Below, piece after piece: positions 18,201-26,447 of a stretch of DNA of 64,000 bases. The position numbers were made by a program, and so were the translations under genes. The stretch spans positions 62,001 to 126,000 of the forward strand of contig NZ_JADKCX010000006.1 in NCBI RefSeq assembly GCF_016718685.1, in the 5' to 3' direction. The number at the start of each line of letters is the position of its first letter. The stretch's first letter is position 1. This DNA comes from Haliscomenobacter sp. (GTDB taxonomy: Bacteria > Bacteroidota > Bacteroidia > Chitinophagales > Saprospiraceae). The notes under the pieces were generated by a model. It was given only the letters and a program-made list of their open reading frames with translations. It was not told the DNA's origin and searched no databases.

Positions 18201-19454
18201 TTATTGGTTGTGGATTTTACAGGTTAGAACAGTAAAATCGTCGGGATAGTTTTCTTCTCCTCTAAAAGTATCCAGCATGGTGAGCAGGCCATGATTAAAA
18301 CGCTCCGCAGAAAGTTGAAAGTTCTCCTGCACAAAACGGTACAGCAGTTTTTCGTCTACAAAATCACCCGCACTGTTGCGAATATCGGTTAAACCATCGG
18401 TATACGCCAGAATGATGGCTTCATCTTCATCTACCCGACATTCTCCTATTTCGATGCCTGGAATCTTGGCATAGGAGCCCAGCATGATGCAACCTTTGTT
18501 GAGCTCCAACAGCCGATTCTTCGAGACCAAGATTGGTGGGTTATGCCCCGCATTGACGTAGCGGATGATGCGGGTACGGGTATCGTATTCGGCTATGAAA
18601 AAAGTAATGAAACGATCGCCTTGGGTAATCAGATTGACCGATGTATTCAAATCCCGAATGAATTCATCCAATTCGGCTTGTTTGTTGATCAGGGTGTGAA
18701 AGTTGGCTTGAAAGTTAGCCATCAAGAGTGCTGCCGACAATCCTTTTCCTGTAAAGTCGCCAACACAAAAAACGATTTTCCCATCTGGGAACTCAATGAA
18801 ATCATAATAATCGCCACCTACGCCAAAATGGGGTTTGTAAATGCTGGCGAATTCATAATTGCGACAAGAGGGCAGTTTTTGGGGAATGAGTAGCCTTTGC
18901 ACATCTCCCGCCAATTCCATTTCGCGTTTTAAGCCTTCTTGTTCAATTTGCCGCTTGAACAAGCGCTTGTTTTCCATTGCTACCGCAATGATATTGGTAA
19001 TGGTGGTGATGATTTGCACTTTGTTGTACATGTCATCGTCTTCGGCAAAGCCGCCGATAAAAACGTAAGCGATTGCCGTGTCTTTGTGGCGCACAGGAAT
19101 CACCACATCAAACTGACGCATCAGCGCGGATTCGGTCTCTTCCAGGTTGCGCAGGCGGGTGTATTGCGGTAGATATCCCGTGATATCCTCGCTCAACAAA
19201 TTGGCGGGAATGCCCAGGGAAGTGGCGCAGCGCCACTCTTCCTCCTCCCTGACAAAGAGGGCCATTTTTTTAATGCCCATTTCCCAACTCAAAAAGGAAC
19301 TGTACATGTCGTACAACTCCGCACCCGAAACATTGTTGTTGATGGCCTGAGTAATGCTCAACAGGCGATTGATCTGCAATTGTTTCAAATGCAGTTCTTT
19401 TTCCAAGTTTTCAACGTTGGATAGCCGGTTGCGGATTTCAGAAAACTCAGCCAT
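18201..19454 (-). CDS. SpoIIE/RsbU-type PP2C phosphatase with GAF-like sensor
   Basis: A 417-residue regulatory serine phosphatase. An N-terminal coiled coil (residues 1-35) leads into a GAF-like sensor (about 40-165, with LLSITQAINNNVSGAELYDMY), a linker helix, and a SpoIIE domain (about 190-417). Its metal-binding Asp residues appear in GVGGDYYDF and VGDFTGKGLSAALLMA, with NAGHNPP and AYTDGLTDIRN further on. Such proteins dephosphorylate anti-sigma-factor antagonists in partner-switching pathways. No STAS or HPK partner gene is adjacent, so the target is not known. Confidence 0.9.
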   Translation of the reverse strand: MAEFSEIRNRLSNVENLEKELHLKQLQINRLLSITQAINNNVSGAELYDMYSSFLSWEMGIKKMALFVREEEEWRCATSLGIPANLLSEDITGYLPQYTRLRNLEETESALMRQFDVVIPVRHKDTAIAYVFIGGFAEDDDMYNKVQIITTITNIIAVAMENKRLFKRQIEQEGLKREMELAGDVQRLLIPQKLPSCRNYEFASIYKPHFGVGGDYYDFIEFPDGKIVFCVGDFTGKGLSAALLMANFQANFHTLINKQAELDEFIRDLNTSVNLITQGDRFITFFIAEYDTRTRIIRYVNAGHNPPILVSKNRLLELNKGCIMLGSYAKIPGIEIGECRVDEDEAIILAYTDGLTDIRNSAGDFVDEKLLYRFVQENFQLSAERFNHGLLTMLDTFRGEENYPDDFTVLTCKIHNQ

Positions 19455-19680
19455 AATCGTGATTAACTAAATAATTGGACACCAGTGTGGAGCCATGATG
19501 CATCGCGTCTTTACACTAGTGATATCGTTTTGCACCGTGAAGATAAAGTGGAGAAAGGAAAAATAAACGTTTTTTGTAAATTGGTGTTATTATCTTACTT
19601 AAGTTTGTTTGTTTTTATCCCTCGTTGATTGGCCCTACCCTTGGTTTTCTATTTTCCAAACCGCCAAAGAACCCTCGATA

Positions 19681-20418
19681 ATGTTCATACAACTCCTCTT
19701 AGCCATCTTTCCGGCCATTCTCATTGCATGGATCATTTATCGCTCCGATCGACACGAGCGAGAGAAGTGGTTTCCACTTACCCTGTGTTTTTTACTGGGG
19801 ATGCTGATTACCATTCCAGTAATGAAAGTCCAGGAAACATTTTATACCTGGGGCATTGACGACCCCGAAAATTTATTCTGGGTATGCTTCAATTCATTTC
19901 TGGTCGTAGCGTTCACTGAGGAATTGTTCAAGTTTTTAGCACTATTAAGTTTTCCTTATTGGCGTCCTTTTTTCAATGAACCGTTGGATGGCATCATTTA
20001 TGCGGTAATGATCAGCATGGGTTTTGCCTTATTGGAAAATGTGCTCTACGCCATGGAGTTTAGCATCTCCACCACGGCATTGAGGGGAATCACTGCGGTA
20101 CCAGCACATGCCGTTTTTGCCACCATGATGGGGTATTTTGTCGGCAAATCAAAATTCAAGTCCCAGCGCAAAACCCAAGGTCGGTTTCTACTCATGGGCT
20201 TGGGCATAGCGGTATTGGTACACGGGCTATATGATTTTTTCATCATCCAAGAATTCTACGATTGGCTCATCCTTTTGGCCATCGTGACCCTGGTGATCAG
20301 TATCTTTTTTGCCATGCGCATGTTCAAAGAGGAGCAGGAGAAATCGGCTACACTTTGGCAAAAAAATCATCCAGAAGAAACCATTGATGAGTCTGAAGAA
20401 ATTGAGTCCAATCCTTAA
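19681..20418 (+). CDS. PrsW-family intramembrane metalloprotease
   Basis: A 245-residue membrane protein with seven to eight helices. The family's catalytic motifs are present: FTEELFKF (EExxK, about residue 80), a second acidic patch in EPLDGIIYAVMISMGFALLEN (about 101-121), and VPAHAVFATMMGY (His, about 143). In Bacillus, PrsW cleaves the anti-sigma factor RsiW; the substrate here is unknown. The ATG at 19681 is chosen because it directly precedes the first membrane helix (MFIQLLLAIFPAIL). The frame is open from a TTG at 19609, which would add an unlikely 24-residue tail. The last 35 residues are acidic and cytoplasmic. Confidence 0.87.
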   Translation: MFIQLLLAIFPAILIAWIIYRSDRHEREKWFPLTLCFLLGMLITIPVMKVQETFYTWGIDDPENLFWVCFNSFLVVAFTEELFKFLALLSFPYWRPFFNEPLDGIIYAVMISMGFALLENVLYAMEFSISTTALRGITAVPAHAVFATMMGYFVGKSKFKSQRKTQGRFLLMGLGIAVLVHGLYDFFIIQEFYDWLILLAIVTLVISIFFAMRMFKEEQEKSATLWQKNHPEETIDESEEIESNP

Positions 20419-20513
20419 AACGAGCACATGTTGCAACGCGTCCGGATCAGGCAATGTAAAAAAATGGGTTTTCTCCTTTCTGCTTTGACATTTTTGTATA
20501 ATTTTACCGGAAA

Positions 20514-21008
20514 GTGAAAATTTTTAAAGCAGTGGATTCAATTCATCGCTTCAAAGTTGAAGGCATCGCGGGAAAGAAGATCGATTTCGCTGATTTTAAA
20601 GGCAAGAAAATACTCGTGGTAAATGTAGCTTCAGAATGTGGCTACACCCCACAATATGCACAATTGCAAGAGCTCTACGAAACTTTTAAAGATAAATTAG
20701 TCATCGTGGGGCTACCCTCCAATGACTTTGGAGGACAAGAGCCAGGCTCTAATGCAAGCATCGCAAATTTTTGTAAAATGCGTTACGGGGTTAGTTTCCC
20801 CATGACCAACAAAGTCCACATAAAGGGTGCAGAAATCCATCCTTTGTACCATTGGTTGACCCATAAAAGTCAAAATGGTGTGATGGATTCGGAGGTCAAA
20901 TGGAATTTTCAAAAATACTTGCTGAACGAAGATGGCCAACTCATCGATACTTTTCCTTCCTCACTTAGTCCGCTTGAAGAGCCCCTTCTAAGCCGGATCA
21001 GTGAATAA
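20514..21008 (+). CDS. Glutathione peroxidase-family thiol peroxidase
   Basis: A 164-residue peroxidase that reduces hydroperoxides. The peroxidatic Cys42 lies in NVASECGYTPQY, with conserved Gln in GLPSNDFGGQEPG and Trp in VKWNF completing the catalytic triad. It is a Cys enzyme, not a selenocysteine enzyme, and may use thioredoxin or bacillithiol instead of glutathione; bshA in this window suggests bacillithiol is made. The start is a GTG at 20514, since no ATG precedes the conserved N-terminus and the MKIFKAVDSIHRFKV start fits the family. Confidence 0.92.
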   Translation: MKIFKAVDSIHRFKVEGIAGKKIDFADFKGKKILVVNVASECGYTPQYAQLQELYETFKDKLVIVGLPSNDFGGQEPGSNASIANFCKMRYGVSFPMTNKVHIKGAEIHPLYHWLTHKSQNGVMDSEVKWNFQKYLLNEDGQLIDTFPSSLSPLEEPLLSRISE

Positions 21009-21101
21009 AGCCTTCTACCTGAAGCACTTTTGTAGTTACTGCATGGATGCTGGTGCTCATTTTTATACAATGAACATCTGGCACTTAACCCTAAAGTCAG
21101 C

Positions 21102-22214
21102 ATGCGCTTTCAGGACATCGTAGGACAAACAAATACAATTGGCACTTTGCAGTACATGGTTGATGCCAACCGTTTACCGCATGCGTTATTGTTGCTGGGT
21201 CCTGCTGGTATTGGCAAGCGTACCCTGGCCTTGGCGCTCATCCAATACCTGCTTTGTACCAATCGAAGCGACGGTGACTCGTGCGGGCAATGTCCTTCTT
21301 GCCTCAAAACTTCGAAACTGATCCATCCCGATGTTCATTTCTCCTTCCCGGTGGTTGGCGCAGGGTTGACCAGTGACAAGTTTATGCCCCAGTGGCGGCA
21401 GGCCATCCACGAAAACCCCTATCTAGATAGCAATCAATGGTTGCAACTGATTGGTGCAGAAAACAAACAAGGCAACATCAATAAGGATGAGTGCCAAAAC
21501 ATCATCCGCAAACTCAGCCTCAAAACCTTTGAGGCTCCGGTCAAAACCCTGATCCTCTGGCTGCCCGAGTATTTGGGCAATGAGGGCAACCGCCTGCTCA
21601 AATTGATTGAGGAACCACCACCACAAACCCATTTTATCCTGATTGCTGAAAACGCCGAGTTGATCCTCAATACGATCCTTTCCCGTTGTCAGTTGGTCAA
21701 AATCCCTTTGCTCAAAGATCAGGATGTAGTAGATGGCTTGTCACGTTGGGAACTCAGTACCAACGATAAAGCCTGGGGCATTGCCCACCTGGCCAATGGA
21801 AATTTCAATGAGGCGATCACTATTGCTGGCAATAAAGTGAGCAATGATGCCGGTCTGCTGCTGGACTGGCTGCGCAAATGTTACAAAGGCTACGGCCCGG
21901 ATTTGGTAAAGTGGAGTGAAAGCTTTGCCACTCTGGGAAGAGAAAACCAGAAGCATTTTTTGCTTTATGGCTTACACTTCATGCGTGAATTCCTCATCAT
22001 GCTGGCTACCGGAAGCTCCAACGCCCGACTACAGGCGGAGGAACTGAGCAGTGCCCAGAATTTGGCGAAAGTACTGAACATAGACCAAGTTGAACAAATA
22101 GTACGTTTATTCAACGATTGTTATCAATACGTGGAGCGGAATGCCAACCCAAAAATTCTTTTTTTGGACGCTTCCATCCAACTACATAAAACCATGAAAC
22201 GATGGGATGTTTAG
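21102..22214 (+). CDS. holB: DNA polymerase III subunit delta' (clamp loader)
   Basis: A 370-residue AAA+ clamp-loader subunit. MRFQDIVGQTNTIGTLQ begins the protein. LLGPAGIGKRTLALAL (Walker A-like, about residues 31-46) and a zinc-binding CGQCPSC cluster follow, with LLKLIEEPPPQTHFILI and SRC sensor-1/arginine-finger regions near residues 165-190. The C-terminal third is the helical collar domain. It overlaps the following ricT by 13 nt, a common Bacteroidota arrangement that implies translational coupling. Confidence 0.92.
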   Translation: MRFQDIVGQTNTIGTLQYMVDANRLPHALLLLGPAGIGKRTLALALIQYLLCTNRSDGDSCGQCPSCLKTSKLIHPDVHFSFPVVGAGLTSDKFMPQWRQAIHENPYLDSNQWLQLIGAENKQGNINKDECQNIIRKLSLKTFEAPVKTLILWLPEYLGNEGNRLLKLIEEPPPQTHFILIAENAELILNTILSRCQLVKIPLLKDQDVVDGLSRWELSTNDKAWGIAHLANGNFNEAITIAGNKVSNDAGLLLDWLRKCYKGYGPDLVKWSESFATLGRENQKHFLLYGLHFMREFLIMLATGSSNARLQAEELSSAQNLAKVLNIDQVEQIVRLFNDCYQYVERNANPKILFLDASIQLHKTMKRWDV

Positions 22215-23788
22215 GTTGTACGAGTTGTGGAACCAGTAGCGGGACCAAAGGTTGCAACAGCAATGGCGGCTGTTCAACGGGTGGTTGCAACCGCCTCAAT
22301 ACTTATGACTGGCTGTCCAGTTTGGATATCATCGATATCGACCCGCTAAATATAGTAGAACTGAGTTTCAAAAATGGCGTAAGAAAACAGTTTTATCGGG
22401 TAGCCGATCAAGTCCGCGTCGTCACGGGCGATATGGTAGTCGCCGAAACGGGAAATGGATACGATGTGGGCAAGGTGAGCCTTTCGGGTGAACTGGTGCG
22501 CTTACAAATGAAACGACGCCGGGTTGACGAACGTTCTTTGACCAATTTTGTGCTGCGCCGGGCCAACGAGCGCGACCTTGAGCGCCTTCAGGAGGCTCGG
22601 GAAGCCGAGCAACCAACAATGGTCAGGGCGCGCGCTATTGCCCGTACGCTTGGCCTGGACATGAAAGTTGGCGATGTAGAATACCAGGGCGACAAGCGTA
22701 AAGCCACTTTTTATTATACCGCCGACGGTCGGGTGGATTTCCGGGAATTGATCCGGCATTTTGCCAAGGAATTTCGGGTAAAAATTGAAATGCGCCAAAT
22801 CGGTGCCCGTCAAGAATCCGCCCTGATTGGGGGCATTGGGTCTTGTGGACGCGAATTGTGCTGCTCTACCTGGCTGACCGATTTCAAATCGGTCTCTACT
22901 GCGGCAGCCCGGTACCAAAACCTGGCCATCAATCAGGTGAAACTATCGGGTCAATGTGGCCGACTGAAGTGCTGCCTCAATTATGAGTTGGATACTTATC
23001 TGGACGCTTTGTCGGATTTCCCTAGTGGCGCCGACCGCTTGGTGACCCAAAAAGGTTCAGCAACGTTGATCAAAACCGATATTTTCAAAAAAATACTCTA
23101 CTACGTTTATGACCACGAACGTGGCCGTGGAGCCATCTATCCGCTGGATCTGAGCAAGGTGAAGGAGATTCAGGAAATGAATTCCCGGGGTGAAAAGCCA
23201 GAACAGTTTGACGTTGCTGCCACCACTAATTTTGTACCTGAAGAAGATGTGTTTGTGGACGTAACGGGTGAAATTGAACTCCCCGACGACAAAAAACGCC
23301 GCAAAAAGAAAAAGAAAAAACGGCCACAAGAGCGAGGTGGAGAAGGGGATACCCAAAATCGGGATGAACGGCCAAGATCACCAGGTGGTCAAAATCAGGG
23401 ACAAGGCCGATCTGAAAACCGTCGCCCCGATCAGCAGCGCGGCAACCAACAACCGCCAAGAGGAAACAATAATCCTACTCAGGAACCCAGAGGTAAGAAT
23501 CCACAGGGACCAAGGCCAAATAACGACCCAAACAACCGCAGTGGAGGCAACCCACAAGGACCAAAACCAAATAACGATCCAAACAATCGCAATAGTGGAG
23601 GTGGCAATACTGGAGGAGGAGGACGTCCCAACCCGCGGCCGCCACAGCCTCCGCGCCCACCCCAAAACCAGGGGACCGAAACGGGAAATAAAAACAATCC
23701 GCCAGAGAACAATGCAGGTGGAACTGATACTCCAGCCCAAGGTCAGGGAGGAGATAACAGGAGAAGAAAGAACAAGCGCCGTCGGTAA
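22202..23788 (+). CDS. PSP1/RicT-family protein with Cys-rich head and basic low-complexity tail
   Basis: A 528-residue member of the PSP1 family (RicT/YaaT). In Bacillus, RicT belongs to the Fe-S RicAFT complex that affects RNase Y-dependent mRNA maturation. The N-terminus has seven Cys in the first 30 residues. The PSP1 core (about 35-320) carries the conserved CGRELCCSTWL and SGQCGRLKCCLNYE clusters. The tail from about residue 360 is disordered, rich in Arg, Asn, Pro and Gly, with a 16-17-residue tandem repeat (NPQG P(R/K)PNNDPNNR) at about 23500-23600, and ends RRKNKRRR. Such a tail suggests RNA binding. The start overlaps holB. Confidence 0.87.
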   Translation: MGCLGCTSCGTSSGTKGCNSNGGCSTGGCNRLNTYDWLSSLDIIDIDPLNIVELSFKNGVRKQFYRVADQVRVVTGDMVVAETGNGYDVGKVSLSGELVRLQMKRRRVDERSLTNFVLRRANERDLERLQEAREAEQPTMVRARAIARTLGLDMKVGDVEYQGDKRKATFYYTADGRVDFRELIRHFAKEFRVKIEMRQIGARQESALIGGIGSCGRELCCSTWLTDFKSVSTAAARYQNLAINQVKLSGQCGRLKCCLNYELDTYLDALSDFPSGADRLVTQKGSATLIKTDIFKKILYYVYDHERGRGAIYPLDLSKVKEIQEMNSRGEKPEQFDVAATTNFVPEEDVFVDVTGEIELPDDKKRRKKKKKKRPQERGGEGDTQNRDERPRSPGGQNQGQGRSENRRPDQQRGNQQPPRGNNNPTQEPRGKNPQGPRPNNDPNNRSGGNPQGPKPNNDPNNRNSGGGNTGGGGRPNPRPPQPPRPPQNQGTETGNKNNPPENNAGGTDTPAQGQGGDNRRRKNKRRR

Positions 23789-23790
23789 TG

Positions 23791-23854
23791 TGCTGATGTG
23801 CTGATTGGGCACTTTGCTGATGAGACAGCAAAGTGCCCAATCAACACATTGGCA
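23791..23854. repeat. Octamer-periodic inverted repeat between ricT and the HIT gene
   Basis: Fills the gap between two convergent stop codons (23788 and 23857). The arms 23791-23819 and 23826-23854 match at 26 of 29 positions around a 6-nt loop. The left arm reads as consecutive 8-mers TGCTGATG, TGCTGATT, GGGCACTT, TGCTGATG. There is no U tract, but position and stability suggest it ends transcription from both sides. Confidence 0.8.
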
Positions 23855-23856
23855 TA

Positions 23857-24252
23857 TTATCCCATGAGCACATGAATAGAATTAGCAATACCCGCCATTT
23901 CTTCTGGACTTACCTCTACGGGTGGCTTGGTAAAAGTGATGTCTTGCAGGCTATTGAGCGGAATCAGGTGGATGTGCACGTGCGGCACTTCGATTCCGAT
24001 CACCGCCATACCAATGCGTTTGCAGGGTACCGTAGCTTCCAGGGCTTTGGCGACTTTTTTGGCAAACAAATGCAAGCCCGTCAGTTGCTCATCTTCCAGG
24101 TCAAAGATGTAGTCTACTTCTTTCTTAGGAATGACCAGGGTATGCCCCACGGCCATGGGACGAATGTCTAAAAAGGCGAAATAATCCTCAGTTTCTGCAA
24201 CCTTGTGACAAGGGATTTCGCCGTTGATGATGCGGGTAAATATAGAAGCCAT
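23857..24252 (-). CDS. HIT family protein (histidine triad hydrolase)
   Basis: A 131-residue HIT-branch nucleotide hydrolase/transferase related to HinT, which hydrolyses purine nucleoside phosphoramidates. The catalytic triad is HVHIHLIPL near residue 94-102, with the upstream SIFTRIINGEIPCHKV and FLDIRPMAVGHTLVIPKK segments typical of the family. It is followed on the same strand by greA, after an 86-bp gap filled by an inverted repeat. The cellular substrate is not known. Confidence 0.93.
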   Translation of the reverse strand: MASIFTRIINGEIPCHKVAETEDYFAFLDIRPMAVGHTLVIPKKEVDYIFDLEDEQLTGLHLFAKKVAKALEATVPCKRIGMAVIGIEVPHVHIHLIPLNSLQDITFTKPPVEVSPEEMAGIANSIHVLMG

Positions 24253-24254
24253 GT

Positions 24255-24340
24255 TGTTGATGTGCTAATTTGCTGATGTGCTAATTTGCTGATCTACATT
24301 AGCGTTTTAACCCATCAGCACATTAACACACCAGCACATT
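24255..24340. repeat. Octamer-periodic imperfect inverted repeat between the HIT gene and greA
   Basis: The left side consists of repeated 8-mers (TGTGCTAA, TTTGCTGA, TGTGCTAA, TTTGCTGA). The right side (about 24312-24340) is a degenerate complement, again with 8-nt spacing (ATCAGCAC, ATTAACAC, ACCAGCAC, ATTAAATA). The right arm runs into the greA stop codon (24339-24341). It lies between two minus-strand genes and could terminate greA or affect translation of either gene. Confidence 0.7.
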
Positions 24341-24809
24341 AAATAGAGATATCGACGATTTTGAATTGCATGTCTCCATTAGGCGTTCTTACCGTAGCGG
24401 TTTCGCCGATGGTTTTGCCCAAAAGACCTTGTCCCATGGGCGAACTTACCGAAACCTTTTTGGCTTTGAGGTCAGCTTCCGATTCAGATACCAACTGGTA
24501 AGTAATTTTGGCTTTATTTTTCGTGTTCATAATGGTCACTTTAGCCAAAACAGTAACTTTTGATGTATCTACCTCGCTAGCGTCCAATACCCGGGCATTG
24601 GCCAGCTGTTTTTCCAAGTCATTGATGCGCAATTCCAATAAACCTTGTGCCTCTTTTGCTGCATCGTATTCGGCATTTTCAGAAAGGTCTCCTTTTTCAC
24701 GCGCCTCGGCAATTGCGCGAGCCGCTTCCGCACGACCCCGTGTTTTCATATCGTCAAGCTCTCCCGTCAATCTTTCAAATCCTTCCTTGGTTAAATAGTT
24801 GATTGTCAT
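24339..24809 (-). CDS. greA: Transcription elongation factor GreA
   Basis: A 156-residue factor that rescues backtracked RNA polymerase by stimulating transcript cleavage. The N-terminal coiled coil carries the tip acidic residues (GDLSENAEYDAAKEAQ, about residues 35-50), followed by the C-terminal FKBP-like domain (VSVSSPMGQGLLGKTIGETATV). ATG 24809 (MTINYLTKEGFERL) is chosen over an in-frame ATG six codons upstream because it matches the family start. The leader upstream holds a minus-strand hairpin with a U tract (25026-25071). Confidence 0.95.
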   Translation of the reverse strand: MTINYLTKEGFERLTGELDDMKTRGRAEAARAIAEAREKGDLSENAEYDAAKEAQGLLELRINDLEKQLANARVLDASEVDTSKVTVLAKVTIMNTKNKAKITYQLVSESEADLKAKKVSVSSPMGQGLLGKTIGETATVRTPNGDMQFKIVDISI

Positions 24810-25025
24810 AACACATAAATTTTCCAATGATTAAACGCCTTCCCCAGTCGGGCCTATTTGCCGACCGAATTCCAATTTTCATCCTTGTTGTAATGGGAAA
24901 ATCGCAACTTGGACTACAAGATTTGGGTGGGTTTTGAACTGTAACTTTTTTGATGGGTTACAGTTTTGCTTGTCATCAAACCGCTGGGGACTTACAGTCT
25001 GCCCAATCTGTGGGTTCCTGCATAG

Positions 25026-25071
25026 AAAAAAAACAAGAACGCTTCCATCCTGTCCGGATGAAAACGTTCTT
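25026..25071 (-). terminator. Intrinsic terminator-like hairpin in the greA upstream region
   Basis: On the minus strand the stem AAGAACGTTTTCATCC pairs with GGATGGAAGCGTTCTT (14 of 16) around a 5-nt loop and is followed by GTTTTTTTTC, eight consecutive U in RNA (25033-25026). No minus-strand gene ends nearby, so it lies in the leader of greA or ends a very short RNA. The rest of the 490-bp gap 24810-25299 has one weaker hairpin (24937-24945 with 24957-24965) and no gene. Confidence 0.6.
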
Positions 25072-25084
25072 TTGGTTCTTTGTG

Positions 25085-25116
25085 CAAATATATAATAAAA
25101 AAGTCGTAATGCGCAA
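25085..25116 (-). promoter_or_regulatory. Candidate Bacteroidota promoter upstream of greA
   Basis: Read on the minus strand, TTG (25116-25114), 21 nt, then TATATTTG (25092-25085) matches the Bacteroidota -33/-7 pattern. Transcription would start near 25078, only a few bases before the U-tract hairpin, with greA about 270 nt downstream. This is inferred from sequence alone. Confidence 0.4.
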
Positions 25117-25299
25117 GTGAAAAGCGCGCAAGGACGCAAAGAGTGCATTTTTTTACACCCGAATTAAGTATTTCGTAGTTTATTTTTGTTTATGAAAAAA
25201 AATGTTTAATTTTACTGCCAAATTTATACCCCCGCAATGCCTTTCAATTAGCAGATTACACAGCCTCTGATTATTTTTTACCAACAACAGAGGCTAGTT

Positions 25300-26436
25300 A
25301 TGAAGTACACACCACGTCAATTCAGTTTTGCGCAATACCTGTTGCGCCGCGTCGGTTTTTTGCCTCAAGAGGACATCAATGCTTATTTGCAGCACTTGCT
25401 TTTGGTCAAGGGGCGCTACCATTTTAATCCTAAAGCCAAAAACCCTTTCAAACGCTGGCATTACTCCGCCAAAGCCTGTATGGATGCGCTACTGGCCGAA
25501 GTAGAACTCAAAAAATCGCCAAAACAAATTGCTTTGCGCCAACCATTGGGCCCGCATTTTTCCGCTACCAGTCTGGCGCGTTATGCTTTTTGTCCAGTAG
25601 CATTTTCGATTGCTGATTCATTTGAGCAGAATTCTACCACTTCTAACGAATGGATCGAACTTGGAGATCACTTGCACCAAACCCTGCGTTTGAGCGCACA
25701 GCACTCCAACTATCGGGAAAACAAGGATCCCTTTTACCGTCGAGCCTGGCAAAATCCAGCCATTGGTAAAATTATGCGATCCGAACCCATTTATATGGGG
25801 CATGCAGCGTTGGCAAAGTTGTTTTTCAACGATGAAACTGGTTTTGTGGGTAGTCCCGACTATATTTTTAATGACCGGGATGGGTTATTCTTTGTCGTGG
25901 AAGAAAAATTCATCCAGCAGCGCGATCCCATGAATCCTTCAGCATTAAAGCTGGATCGGGAAGAACTCAAGGGTATTTTGGAAGAAAAAAATTTGGAAAG
26001 GCAACAACAGTGGGAAAAACTGGCCTTTTATTTTTTCGAAAACCACATCTTGCAAGTCCTGGCCTATCTGTACAACCTCGTTGAGTACCCGCTGAGCTAC
26101 GGTTATCTGGTGTATTGGCTATACGATTTTAAGGATGGAGAACCCTATGTACACAAGGCCGGGGTAAAAAAACTGAGCTTAACCAACGAGACCATGGCTC
26201 TGTATCAGCGCTACCTCAACGAAATGCAAACGTTCAAAGAGCGAGGCAATATTAATTTTGATGTGCTGAAGGTCAATGCAAAAAAGTGTGCGGCCTGCTC
26301 ACTTAGCCCTTACTGTATGCACAAAACCAAACGATTCAATGCCGTGCATTATCCTTATCGGAGTGCCGACTTACGCTTGTATGCCGCCGAATTCCCCAGT
26401 GTTTTGCGGAGTGAATTGCCGGGAAACGGTTCCTAG
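25300..26436 (+). CDS. Solo Cas4/Dna2-like PD-(D/E)XK nuclease with Fe-S cysteines
   Basis: A 378-residue protein with the RecB/Cas4 nuclease core: LGDHLHQTLR (His124), GSPDYIF (Asp187), VVEEKF (Glu201/202, Lys203) and QVLAYLY (Gln252). Four cysteines are placed as in Fe-S Cas4/AddB nucleases: Cys98 in YAFCPVAF, and Cys330, Cys333, Cys339 in CAACSLSPYC. It is larger than CRISPR Cas4 (about 190 residues) because of an extra N-terminal ~85 residues and a middle insertion. No cas1, cas2 or CRISPR array is present nearby, so a role in DNA repair, replication or defence outside CRISPR is more likely. The 3' end converges with murI, leaving 11 bp. Confidence 0.8.
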   Translation: MKYTPRQFSFAQYLLRRVGFLPQEDINAYLQHLLLVKGRYHFNPKAKNPFKRWHYSAKACMDALLAEVELKKSPKQIALRQPLGPHFSATSLARYAFCPVAFSIADSFEQNSTTSNEWIELGDHLHQTLRLSAQHSNYRENKDPFYRRAWQNPAIGKIMRSEPIYMGHAALAKLFFNDETGFVGSPDYIFNDRDGLFFVVEEKFIQQRDPMNPSALKLDREELKGILEEKNLERQQQWEKLAFYFFENHILQVLAYLYNLVEYPLSYGYLVYWLYDFKDGEPYVHKAGVKKLSLTNETMALYQRYLNEMQTFKERGNINFDVLKVNAKKCAACSLSPYCMHKTKRFNAVHYPYRSADLRLYAAEFPSVLRSELPGNGS

Positions 26437-26447
26437 ACCAGCATGAA

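Noticed and set aside
25300..26436. CRISPR-Cas locus around the Cas4-like gene
   Set aside because: No direct-repeat array and no other cas gene in the window.
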